In this document: piece by piece, positions 43,351-50,751 of the stretch
Position numbering within the stretch: the first letter of the stretch is position 1
Layout of the letters: the number at the start of each line of letters is the position of its first letter
Source: Winogradskyella sp. UBA3174
GTDB taxonomy: Bacteria; Bacteroidota; Bacteroidia; Flavobacteriales; Flavobacteriaceae
Length of the DNA stretch: 64,000 bases
Direction of reading: 5' to 3'
NCBI RefSeq assembly: GCF_002364335.1
Contig: NZ_DEXW01000066.1
Coordinates: 1 to 64,000, forward strand
Notes under the pieces: model-generated
The model's input: the letters and a program-made list of their open reading frames with translations, nothing else
Told to the model about the DNA's origin: nothing
Databases searched by the model: none
Made by a program: the position numbers and the translations under genes

Positions 43351-44139
43351 GTGGCAAATCAACATCAAGTAAGAGCAAAAAAACATTTAGGTCAACACTT
43401 TTTAGAAGATGAGTCTATTGCACAAGATATTGCAGATAGCCTTTCTTTTAAAGGTTACAATGATATATTAGAGATTGGCCCAGGAATGGGAGTATTAACC
43501 AAGTACCTTCTAGAAAAAGATACCACAACACACGTTATTGAGATTGATACGGAATCTGTTGAGTATCTTAAAAATAATTATTTAAATCTCGCTGACAGAA
43601 TCATAGAAAAAGACTTTTTAAAGTGCGATTTAAGCCTTGTTTTTGAGGACAAACCTTTTGCTATCATTGGTAATTTTCCGTATAATATATCTTCTCAAAT
43701 TCTATTTAAAACCTTAGAGTTACGTCATCAAATTCCTGAGTTTTCTGGTATGTTTCAAAAAGAAGTTGCGTTACGTATATGCTCTAAAGAAGGCTCTAAA
43801 GTCTATGGGATTTTATCTGTTTTAACGCAAGCATTTTATGATGCAGAATATCTTTTTACAGTACCACCAACCGTTTTTAATCCGCCACCGAGAGTAGATT
43901 CTGGTGTTCTTTTTCTAAAACGAAAAAAAAACTTTAAACTCCCTTGCGACGAAAAACTATTTTTTAGAGTTGTAAAAACAGGTTTTCAGCAACGTAGAAA
44001 AACGCTTCGTAATAGTTTAAAAACATTCAATCTGTCGGATAATTTAAAAGCAAATACTATATTTGGACAACGACCAGAACAATTGAGTGTTGCTCAGTTT
44101 ATTGAACTGACACTCTTAATTGAAAACGATCAAAACTAA
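43351..44139 (+). CDS. rsmA: 16S rRNA (adenine(1518)-N6/adenine(1519)-N6)-dimethyltransferase
   Basis: 262 residues from a GTG start at 43351; starting here keeps the usual VRAKKHLGQHFLED lead. Motifs: LEIGPGMGVLTKYLL (SAM motif I, about 40), HVIEIDTES, and NFPYNISSQI near 107 (motif IV, the NxPY of N6-adenine methylases). C-terminal FQQRRKTLRNSLKTF rRNA-binding part. Dimethylates two adenines in helix 45 during 30S maturation. Confidence 0.95.
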   Translation: MANQHQVRAKKHLGQHFLEDESIAQDIADSLSFKGYNDILEIGPGMGVLTKYLLEKDTTTHVIEIDTESVEYLKNNYLNLADRIIEKDFLKCDLSLVFEDKPFAIIGNFPYNISSQILFKTLELRHQIPEFSGMFQKEVALRICSKEGSKVYGILSVLTQAFYDAEYLFTVPPTVFNPPPRVDSGVLFLKRKKNFKLPCDEKLFFRVVKTGFQQRRKTLRNSLKTFNLSDNLKANTIFGQRPEQLSVAQFIELTLLIENDQN

Positions 44140-44208
44140 AGGCTTTATCATTTCTAGTAGTTTGAAAACATCATTTTAAACATGAGGTGAAAAACATAAG
44201 AGAATCTA

Positions 44209-45582
44209 GTGGAAGAAATTCAAGATAAAATACAATTTCAGCTTTCTAATGAACTCATAGAAAAAGTAGAAATTCTTGTCGAAGACTATAACGACAATGA
44301 ACTCAAATTACTTCTAAATGAATATCATTACGCAGATATTGCCGAAATTTTAGATGAACTAGATGTTGATGCTGCTGTCTATATTATTAAACTTTTAGAT
44401 TCTGGTCTAACATCAGATATCTTAATGGAACTCGATGAGGACAATCGAGAAGACATTCTAAAAAATCTTTCTGCTAAAGAAATAGCAGAAGAGGTTGAAG
44501 AATTAGATACCGATGATGCTGCTGATATCATCGCAGAATTACCTGAAGATAGACAGGCAGAAGTCATTTCTAAAATTGAAGATGAAGAACATCGAGAAGA
44601 AATTACTGAGCTCCTTACCTACGATAACGATACTGCTGGTAGCCTTATGGCTAAAGAATTAGTTAAGGTTTATGAAACTTGGACAGTTGCTGGCTGTTTA
44701 CGCAGAATAAGAGGCCAGGCAAAAGAAGTTACCAGAGTACATTCTATTTATGTCGTAGACAAAGAAGAAAAGCTTATTGGCCGTTTATCATTAAAAGATT
44801 TAATAGTTGCCAAAAGTGATCAAAAAATAGCCGAAATCTCCAATAGCAATGTTGATTATGTCAATGTTACTGAAGATGTTGAAGACGTTGCTAAAATTAT
44901 GGCAAAATATGATTTAGAAGCTATTCCTGTAGTTGACGAAAATCAAACACTTCTAGGTCGAATTACTATTGATGATATCGTAGATGTTTTAAGGGAAGAA
45001 GCGGAAAAAGATTATCAATTAGCAGCTGGTATTACACAAGATGTAGAAGCGGATGACAGTATTTTAGAGCTTACACGTGCAAGATTACCTTGGTTATTTT
45101 TAGGTTTAATTGGCGGAATAGGAGCTTTTATAATAATGTATTATTTTGAAGAGAGCTTACCTAAAGAAGCTGTTATCTTGTTCTTATTTACACCGTTAAT
45201 TGCGGCTATGGCTGGTAACGTTGGTGTACAATCTAGTGCAATAATTGTGCAAGGTCTAGCAAATGACGATGTTAAAGGAAGTATTAATACGCGTCTTATA
45301 AAAGAAATGCTCTTGGCAGCTTTAAATGGAATTATTCTTTCTTTATTCCTTTTTCTGTTTGTATTTGCTTGGGAACAAGAATTTAAATTGGCTCTTGCCA
45401 TATCTGTATCGTTAGTCGTTGTAATAATCATAGCCGGTCTAATCGGTACGTTTATCCCTTTATTTTTAGATAAAAGAGGTATAGACCCAGCAATAGCAAC
45501 AGGTCCTTTTATTACAACAAGTAATGATATTTTGGGAATTCTACTCTATTTCTGGATTGCCAAACTTATATTAGGATTCTAA
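44209..45582 (+). CDS. mgtE: Magnesium transporter MgtE
   Basis: 457 residues from a GTG start at 44209. Acidic N-terminal MgtE helical domain (ELLKLLLNEYHYADIAEIL type, with repeated DEED and DTDDAADIIAELP), two CBS domains (about 135-260, ending ITIDDIVDVLREEAEKD), and five C-terminal TM helices with GNVGVQSSAIIVQGLA and GPFITTSNDILG. A homodimeric Mg2+ channel gated by Mg2+ binding to the N and CBS domains. All parts are present. Confidence 0.95.
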   Translation: MEEIQDKIQFQLSNELIEKVEILVEDYNDNELKLLLNEYHYADIAEILDELDVDAAVYIIKLLDSGLTSDILMELDEDNREDILKNLSAKEIAEEVEELDTDDAADIIAELPEDRQAEVISKIEDEEHREEITELLTYDNDTAGSLMAKELVKVYETWTVAGCLRRIRGQAKEVTRVHSIYVVDKEEKLIGRLSLKDLIVAKSDQKIAEISNSNVDYVNVTEDVEDVAKIMAKYDLEAIPVVDENQTLLGRITIDDIVDVLREEAEKDYQLAAGITQDVEADDSILELTRARLPWLFLGLIGGIGAFIIMYYFEESLPKEAVILFLFTPLIAAMAGNVGVQSSAIIVQGLANDDVKGSINTRLIKEMLLAALNGIILSLFLFLFVFAWEQEFKLALAISVSLVVVIIIAGLIGTFIPLFLDKRGIDPAIATGPFITTSNDILGILLYFWIAKLILGF

Positions 45583-45589
45583 AAAGATT

Positions 45590-45597
45590 TACTTTTG
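45590..45597 (+). promoter_or_regulatory. -7 box TACTTTTG (cupin gene)
   Basis: Perfect TAnnTTTG match, 12 bp before the ATG at 45610, immediately after mgtE. The expected transcript would have a very short leader. Confidence 0.5.
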
Positions 45598-45609
45598 TAA
45601 CTTTACAGT

Positions 45610-45975
45610 ATGAAGGCATTAAACATTACCGAAAAATTTACAAAATTTAGTAAAAACTGGCATCCACATCAGGTAGCTATCGTCGATGACATGCAAGTCA
45701 TTCTTGCCAAATTAAAAGGTGAGTTTGTTTGGCATAGTCATGATAATGAGGATGAACTATTTCAAGTTGTAAAAGGCACATTATACATGCAATTTAGAGA
45801 CAAAACTGAAGTGATTAGTGAAGGTGAAATAATTGTTGTACCAAAAGGTGTGGAACATAATCCTACTACAAAGAATGATGAAGAAGTCCATGTGCTTTTA
45901 TTTGAGAAATTAAATACAGCACATACAGGAAATGTGAAACACGAACGCACACAAACCGAATATCCAAAAATATAA
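45610..45975 (+). CDS. Cupin-domain protein
   Basis: 121 residues forming one cupin barrel. Motif 1 FVWHSHDNEDELFQVVKG (His, His, Glu metal ligands) and motif 2 GEIIVVPKGVEHNP (His ligand) are intact, so metal binding is likely. Single-cupin proteins of this type have diverse or unknown roles. Own promoter probable. Confidence 0.85.
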   Translation: MKALNITEKFTKFSKNWHPHQVAIVDDMQVILAKLKGEFVWHSHDNEDELFQVVKGTLYMQFRDKTEVISEGEIIVVPKGVEHNPTTKNDEEVHVLLFEKLNTAHTGNVKHERTQTEYPKI

Positions 45976-46054
45976 GCTTGGATGCTGAACTTGTTTGAGG
46001 ATCTTATTCACTAAATTAACTTTTCAAAGATTGCTGCCTTAGCATAACATAAGC

Positions 46055-46993
46055 ATGAAAATTCTTCACCTAGACTCAAACCACCCTCTACTCTTAAATC
46101 AACTCAGCGATTTAGGCTATACAAATCATAAAGATTACACAGCTTCTAAATCAGAAATTGAAGCTAAAATATCAAATTATGATGGCTTAATTATTCGTAG
46201 TCGCTTCTCTATTGATAAACAATTTTTAGACGCAGCAAAAAACCTAAAATTTATAGGACGTGTTGGTGCAGGTTTAGAAAACATCGATTGTGATTACGCT
46301 GAACAAAAAGGTGTTTATCTCATCTCTGCTCCTGAAGGTAACAGAAATGCGGTTGGCGAGCATGCCCTAGGCATGTTGTTGTCTCTATTCAATAAACTAA
46401 ATAAGGCAGATAAAGAAGTACGTGAAGGTAAATGGTTACGCGAAGATAATCGCGGATTAGAATTAGACGGGAAAACTGTTGGGCTTATTGGTTATGGTAA
46501 TATGGGAAAAGCCTTTGCAAAAAAACTAAAAGGTTTTGATGTCGATGTTTTATGTTATGATATTAAACCAAATCTTGGAGATAAAAATGCCAAGCAAATA
46601 TCTATAGAAGAACTTCAAGAAAAAGCAGATGTTTTAAGTTTACACACACCTCAAACTCCACTGACCCTGAATATGGTGAATTCAGAATTCATCACTAATT
46701 TCAAAAAACCGTTTTGGCTCATTAATACAGCACGTGGAAAAAGTGTGGTAACCGAAGATTTAGTTGAAGCATTAAAATCTGGTAAAATTCTGGGAGCTGG
46801 ACTCGATGTTTTAGAATATGAAAAATCATCATTCGAAAATTTATTTGCTTCAGACAATATGCCAGAAGCATTTAGATACTTAATAAAATCAGATAATGTA
46901 TTACTTACACCACATGTTGCTGGTTGGACTATTGAAAGTAATAGGAAGCTATCTCAAACTATAGTAGATAAGATTAAAGCAAAATTTTGGTAA
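46055..46993 (+). CDS. D-2-hydroxyacid dehydrogenase (SerA-like)
   Basis: 312 residues. Split catalytic domain (IRSRFSIDKQFLDAAKNLKF, GRVGAGLENIDCDYAEQKGV with the Arg/Gly/Asn substrate region) and a Rossmann NAD domain (VGLIGYGNMGKAFAKKLKGF, then YDIK). Catalytic residues fit: Arg in NTARGKSVV, Glu/Asp in GLDVLEYEK, His in TPHVAGWT. There is no C-terminal ACT domain. It could be phosphoglycerate dehydrogenase for serine or another D-2-hydroxyacid enzyme. Nine bp before a LuxR-type gene. Confidence 0.88.
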   Translation: MKILHLDSNHPLLLNQLSDLGYTNHKDYTASKSEIEAKISNYDGLIIRSRFSIDKQFLDAAKNLKFIGRVGAGLENIDCDYAEQKGVYLISAPEGNRNAVGEHALGMLLSLFNKLNKADKEVREGKWLREDNRGLELDGKTVGLIGYGNMGKAFAKKLKGFDVDVLCYDIKPNLGDKNAKQISIEELQEKADVLSLHTPQTPLTLNMVNSEFITNFKKPFWLINTARGKSVVTEDLVEALKSGKILGAGLDVLEYEKSSFENLFASDNMPEAFRYLIKSDNVLLTPHVAGWTIESNRKLSQTIVDKIKAKFW

Positions 46994-47002
46994 ATTTATA
47001 GT

Positions 47003-47413
47003 ATGAAGAAAACCATTCTCGTTTTTGGATTCCTCATTTTAGCATTGCTATTACTATTTCAGTTTAGTAAATACCGTTTCATTAGTGGCGATTTACAAAT
47101 TGAATACATAATGGGATTTATAGCTATTACCTTTTTGGGTTTAGGGTTATTTATAAATAAAAGAACTAAAAAGAGAATACCCGTTTCTAATCATAAAATA
47201 GATTTAGATAAAGTTAAAGAATTAGGCCTAAGTAAACGTGAGTACGAAGTTTTAAAAGAAGTAGCCCTTGGTTTATCTAATCAAGAAATTGCGGAGAAAT
47301 TATTTGTTTCAGAAAGCACTATAAAAACACACGTATCTAACCTTCTATTAAAGTTAGATGCTAAGCGACGTACACAAGCTATCCAAATTTCAAAAAACCT
47401 AAATATCATATAA
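47003..47413 (+). CDS. Membrane-anchored LuxR-type HTH regulator
   Basis: 136 residues. Two TM helices (about 4-22 and 32-52) and a C-terminal LuxR HTH (LGLSKREYEVLKEVALGLSN, then QEIAEKLFVSESTIKTHVSNL). It has no receiver or sensor domain. It is followed by a DUF4199 membrane protein, a pair that recurs in flavobacteria and is thought to be a small membrane regulator module. Confidence 0.85.
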   Translation: MKKTILVFGFLILALLLLFQFSKYRFISGDLQIEYIMGFIAITFLGLGLFINKRTKKRIPVSNHKIDLDKVKELGLSKREYEVLKEVALGLSNQEIAEKLFVSESTIKTHVSNLLLKLDAKRRTQAIQISKNLNII

Positions 47414-47484
47414 TTTAGTAGCTTTACAACTATAGTATTAACTATTTGGTACTTTAGTATGAGCCTTCAAAATTACCTTATTAC

Positions 47485-47492
47485 TACTTTTG
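47485..47492 (+). promoter_or_regulatory. -7 box TACTTTTG deciding the DUF4199 start
   Basis: Perfect TAnnTTTG match 26 bp before the ATG at 47519 and inside the longer frame that begins at 47459. This favours 47519 as the true start. Confidence 0.5.
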
Positions 47493-47518
47493 ACCAACTA
47501 ATTAAAATAGAACTAGAA

Positions 47519-48028
47519 ATGAAAAACACGGTAATTAAATTTGGTATGTACAGTAGTATTTTACTAGTTATTCTCTTTGGAATTTCATTTATATTTGAAG
47601 ACCAAATGAACTTCTCTGTAAGTGAAATTTTTGGGTATGTAACAATAGTCTTGTCTTTGTCCTTTGTCTATTTTGGAATAAAAAATTATCGTGACGCTGT
47701 AAATAATGGATCTATAAGTTTAGTAAAAGCTCTAAAACTAGGTGTTTTGATAACCTTGTTTACATCTATTACTTTTGGTCTAATTAATGTTTTCTATATA
47801 GAAATTATTAACCCAGAGTTTACAAATGAGTATTATGACTATTCTATTGAAAAGTACAGAGATAGTCTTCCTGCAAAAGAGTTTGAAACTAAACTTAAAG
47901 AATTAAAGTCTCAAAAGGATTTATTTAAAAATCCATTGGTCAATTTTAGTATAATGGGATTAACTGTATTTGTCATAGGTTTTATTATATCTTTAATTTC
48001 AGGATTAATTCTACAACGTAAAAATTAA
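47519..48028 (+). CDS. DUF4199-family membrane protein
   Basis: 169 residues from ATG 47519 (MKNTVIKFGMYSSILLVILF), the usual N-terminus of DUF4199; an upstream ATG at 47459 adds 20 residues not typical of the family. Four TM helices, with a soluble loop between helices 3 and 4 (about 105-140). Conserved IKNYRDAVNNGSISLVKALKLG is a family signature. Function unknown; linked to the LuxR-type gene before it. Confidence 0.82.
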   Translation: MKNTVIKFGMYSSILLVILFGISFIFEDQMNFSVSEIFGYVTIVLSLSFVYFGIKNYRDAVNNGSISLVKALKLGVLITLFTSITFGLINVFYIEIINPEFTNEYYDYSIEKYRDSLPAKEFETKLKELKSQKDLFKNPLVNFSIMGLTVFVIGFIISLISGLILQRKN

Positions 48029-48036
48029 CCCTAACT

Positions 48037-48132
48037 ATAGCATCAACAGCTACAACACTAGAGGGTTATATTAGTCAACTTCCCGAAGACAGGCAACAAG
48101 TAATCACCAAATTAAATATCCTTATGCATTAA
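48037..48132 (+). pseudogene. DUF1801 (YdhG-like) N-terminal remnant
   Basis: The frame reads IASTATTLEGYISQLPEDRQ and then QVITKLNILMH before TAA at 48130. TLEEYISxLPEDRQxxIxxL is the N-terminus of DUF1801 proteins; the remaining ~80 residues are missing. No ATG or other good start is at the front. It is a gene scar between the DUF4199 and VOC genes. Confidence 0.5.
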
Positions 48133-48184
48133 TTGAAGAACTAAAGTTTAATTAAAAAGAGGCCTGCTTTCGCAGGAAGTAAAT

Positions 48185-48571
48185 ATGAAAAAACGAGTAA
48201 CAGGTATTGGTGGTTTATTTTTTAAAACTAAGGATCCAAAAGCTTCAAAAGATTGGTATAATAAACACTTAGGATTTAATACAGACGATTATGGCTGTAC
48301 CTTTTGGTGGAAAGACAAAGATGGTAACGATTGTTCTACACAATGGAGTCCATTCGCAGAAGACACTAAATATTATGAGCCTTCAAAAAAGGACTTTATG
48401 TTTAATTATCGTGTTGAAAATTTACAAGAATTATTAGTGACTTTAAAGGAAGAAGGTGTCACAGTAATAGGAGAAATGGAAGAGTACGATTACGGAAAGT
48501 TTGGTTGGATACTAGATAACGATGGTAATAAGATAGAACTCTGGGAACCAATAGATAAAGCTTTTAAATAA
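48185..48571 (+). CDS. VOC-superfamily (glyoxalase/bleomycin-resistance-like) protein
   Basis: 128 residues, one VOC domain of two beta-alpha-beta units. VTGIGGLFFKTKDPKASKDW, YNKHLGF, FWWKDKDG, FMFNYRVENLQELLVTLKEE, then DYGKFGWILDNDGNKIELWE with the metal-ligand Glu near the C-terminus. Such proteins are metal-dependent lyases, dioxygenases or resistance proteins. The exact reaction cannot be inferred. Confidence 0.85.
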   Translation: MKKRVTGIGGLFFKTKDPKASKDWYNKHLGFNTDDYGCTFWWKDKDGNDCSTQWSPFAEDTKYYEPSKKDFMFNYRVENLQELLVTLKEEGVTVIGEMEEYDYGKFGWILDNDGNKIELWEPIDKAFK

Positions 48572-48622
48572 TACTGTAACTATTTTATAGATTCTTATAC
48601 TTATAATTAAACAACAATAATC

Positions 48623-49144
48623 ATGGCAGACAATACTAACAATAATTTAAAAGACAACTTAGACAACGCAAAACAACACACTAAAGATGTTGTTAATGAC
48701 GCTGTAGATTCAGTTTCGGATAACACAACTACATTAAAAGAAAATGCGTCTGAGGCTTTTGATACTGCAAAAGAAAAAGCTAGTGAACTTGCAAATGATG
48801 CTAAAGAAGTCTTAGGAAATGCAAAAGAAAAAGCATCCGAATTCGCAGATCAAGCGAGTGAGAAATTAAGTGAGTTTACAGATTCGGCTAAAGAAAGCGC
48901 TTCAGGATTTGCTGAAGATGCTAAGGGAACTTATACAGAAACAAAGGCAAAAGCTAAAGAGTTTGCTGGAGAAGCAAGTGAAAAATTTAGTGAATTTGCA
49001 GATGAAGCTAAAGAAAAAGCGTCTGAGTTTGCCGAGGCAGCAGAAGATAAATTTGAAGATTTTACAGAGGACGCAAAAGAGTCTTACACAGAAACTAAAG
49101 AAAAGACTAAAGGCTTTTTTCAAAAGTTGTTCGGTAAAAAATAA
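48623..49144 (+). CDS. LEA-like/apolipoprotein-like repeat protein
   Basis: 173 residues with no signal peptide. Nearly the whole protein is an amphipathic repeat of about 11 residues with the pattern A-K-E-K-A-S-E-F-A-D-x (for example AKEKASELANDAKEVLGNAK, EKASEFADQASEKLSEF), very rich in Ala, Glu, Lys, Asp and Ser. It ends in a basic/aromatic cap KGFFQKLFGKK. This matches group 3 LEA/YtxH-like proteins linked to desiccation, freezing and osmotic stress. The antisense ORF and a +1 frame ORF (48870-49178) over it are composition shadows. Related to the next gene. Confidence 0.8.
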   Translation: MADNTNNNLKDNLDNAKQHTKDVVNDAVDSVSDNTTTLKENASEAFDTAKEKASELANDAKEVLGNAKEKASEFADQASEKLSEFTDSAKESASGFAEDAKGTYTETKAKAKEFAGEASEKFSEFADEAKEKASEFAEAAEDKFEDFTEDAKESYTETKEKTKGFFQKLFGKK

Positions 49145-49165
49145 AAGCATATTGCGCATTTTTAC

Positions 49166-49173
49166 TAACTTTA
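49166..49173 (+). promoter_or_regulatory. Near-consensus -7 box TAACTTTA
   Basis: One mismatch to TAnnTTTG, 23 bp before the LEA-TM2 gene; suggests it may have its own transcript. Confidence 0.3.
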
Positions 49174-49196
49174 ACTGATAACCAAAACAAAAAACT

Positions 49197-49685
49197 ATGG
49201 CAGACGACACTAAAGATTTAGGAGATGACCTTAACGACATGTTAGGAGATGCTAAAGATGGAGCTAAAAAAGCTGCGGATAAAATGAGTGAAAAAGCTAG
49301 TGAACTAGCAGATGATGCTAAAGAATTAGCTAGCGAAGCTAAAGAAAAAGCGTCTGAATTTGCTGGTGAAGCGAAAGAAAGTGCTAAAGAATTTAGCGAG
49401 AGTGCTAAAGAAACATTTAATAATGTTACTGGTGATAATAAAAAGGTTTTAGCAGGTGTATTAGGAAGTTTAGGAGTACACAAATTTATATTAGGTTATA
49501 ATAAAGAAGGTGCTATTTTATTAAGCTTATGGATTATAGGAGCAATTTTAACATGCGTTGGGATAGGTATTTTATTAATATGGGCACTTGGCTTAGTAGG
49601 TCTTATTGAAGGTGTAATTTACCTAACAAAATCTGACGAAGAATTCTATAACACCTACCAAGTTGGAAAGAAACCTTGGTTTTAA
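49197..49685 (+). CDS. LEA-like repeat fused to TM2 membrane domain
   Basis: 162 residues. The N-terminal ~75 residues carry the same Ala/Lys/Glu repeat as the preceding protein (KMSEKASELADDAKELASEA). The rest is a TM2 domain: DNKKVLAGVLGSLGVHKFIL, GYNKEGAILLSLWIIGAIL, then a second helix and GVIYLTKSDEEFY. TM2 domains are two-helix membrane modules. The fusion would tether a LEA-type helix to the inner membrane, perhaps protecting it during freezing or drying (inference). It is 52 bp after the first LEA-like gene. Confidence 0.82.
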   Translation: MADDTKDLGDDLNDMLGDAKDGAKKAADKMSEKASELADDAKELASEAKEKASEFAGEAKESAKEFSESAKETFNNVTGDNKKVLAGVLGSLGVHKFILGYNKEGAILLSLWIIGAILTCVGIGILLIWALGLVGLIEGVIYLTKSDEEFYNTYQVGKKPWF

Positions 49686-49711
49686 AAACTATAAATTATA
49701 AAATGAATAGC

Positions 49712-49745
49712 CCAGTATGAGAATTCTGGATTTTTTATTTTTTAG
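49712..49745 (+). terminator. Weak hairpin with T-run after the LEA-TM2 gene
   Basis: CCAG/CTGG short stem (49712-49729) followed by ATTTTTTATTTTTTAG. It overlaps the end of the convergent gene at 49735. Confidence 0.4.
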
Positions 49746-50751
49746 TGTTTAGTCCATAATTAGAAGGTAGTGTATCACCAACACGTTGACTCCCCAAATA
49801 ACCACTAAAATAAACTCCAATAATTGGTGAATAATTACCATAAACATCAATAAAAAAATGATCCACTTTGAGTTGCAACTCAGACTGAAAATCCATCTTA
49901 TATAAAATAGACACTTTTGTCTTTAGGTTCACTTTTTTTAAATTAGATTCAACAATATCTTCAACATTAAAATAAGACCATTCGTTAACTCTAAATTTGT
50001 CATAAAAAATCAGATAACCTTGATTTTCTAAATTCTTATTATATAACGCTCGTATAAAATGTTGTACCGAACCTTTGTATGCTTTTTCTCGATTCTTAAG
50101 GGTTTTATTTCTATTGCCTTTTTCTAAATCTTTATAGAAATTAGTACCCAAATAGGTCACCGAATACATCGTAAATTCTAAGGTTGATGTATTTAGATAT
50201 CTATAAATAACTTCGAAATCTAAAATATCATAAGCTATTTCATACTGCAACGCCCTGTTTTTTACTCTTATAGGCACCTTTGAACTAACATACAAGGCTT
50301 TATTACGCTTATCATATCTTAATATTAAATCGTCTTCGTTTAATATTTTACATGTTTTAGCAAATTTAGAAGTCCCTAAAAATTCAGTTCTAAATAAACG
50401 AAGTTTCTGTTTTCTCGTTAACCCATCGTCGTAATCTATATAAACTTCTTCAAGAGAATTTGTAGCCTCTACAAGCTGAATAGTTATGTCTGTTTTAGTT
50501 CTATAGTCCGAAATAAATACTTTTTCATAACCTAAATAAGAAATCACTAATGTAGATTGAATAGCATCTGAGTATGTGATTGAAAACTTTCCATTTTCAT
50601 CTGTTGTAGTTCCCGTTGTCGTATTATCAAAGTAGACAGCTGCAGTTTCTAAAGGTTGATTAGTTTCTTTATCTACAACTAACCCAGTAAGCATCTGAGA
50701 AAAACTAATCTGTGTTAAAACAAATAAAAGAAGACAAATTTTATTTATCAT
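49735..50751 (-). CDS. Carboxypeptidase-regulatory-like (CarboxypepD_reg) protein
   Basis: 338 residues, signal peptide ending ISFSQ (about 18). The N-terminal domain is typical: MLTGLVVDKETNQPLETAAV, GTTTDENGKFSITYSD, TLVISYLGYEKVFIS. The C-terminal ~220 residues (RKQKLRLFRTEFLGTSKFAK and on) match the extension seen in many flavobacterial carboxypeptidase-like proteins with no known enzyme activity. Its start overlaps the end of the acyltransferase gene by 11 nt, so they form one minus-strand operon. Confidence 0.82.
   Translation of the reverse strand: MINKICLLLFVLTQISFSQMLTGLVVDKETNQPLETAAVYFDNTTTGTTTDENGKFSITYSDAIQSTLVISYLGYEKVFISDYRTKTDITIQLVEATNSLEEVYIDYDDGLTRKQKLRLFRTEFLGTSKFAKTCKILNEDDLILRYDKRNKALYVSSKVPIRVKNRALQYEIAYDILDFEVIYRYLNTSTLEFTMYSVTYLGTNFYKDLEKGNRNKTLKNREKAYKGSVQHFIRALYNKNLENQGYLIFYDKFRVNEWSYFNVEDIVESNLKKVNLKTKVSILYKMDFQSELQLKVDHFFIDVYGNYSPIIGVYFSGYLGSQRVGDTLPSNYGLNTKK

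Noticed and set aside
47459..47518. N-terminal extension of the DUF4199 protein
   Set aside because: It contains the TACTTTTG -7 box and lacks family similarity; the start at 47519 fits better.
48902..49483. 193-codon minus-strand ORF across both LEA-like genes
   Set aside because: Its Leu/Ser/Phe-rich product is the mirror of the Ala/Lys/Glu repeat on the plus strand, and it crosses two real genes.
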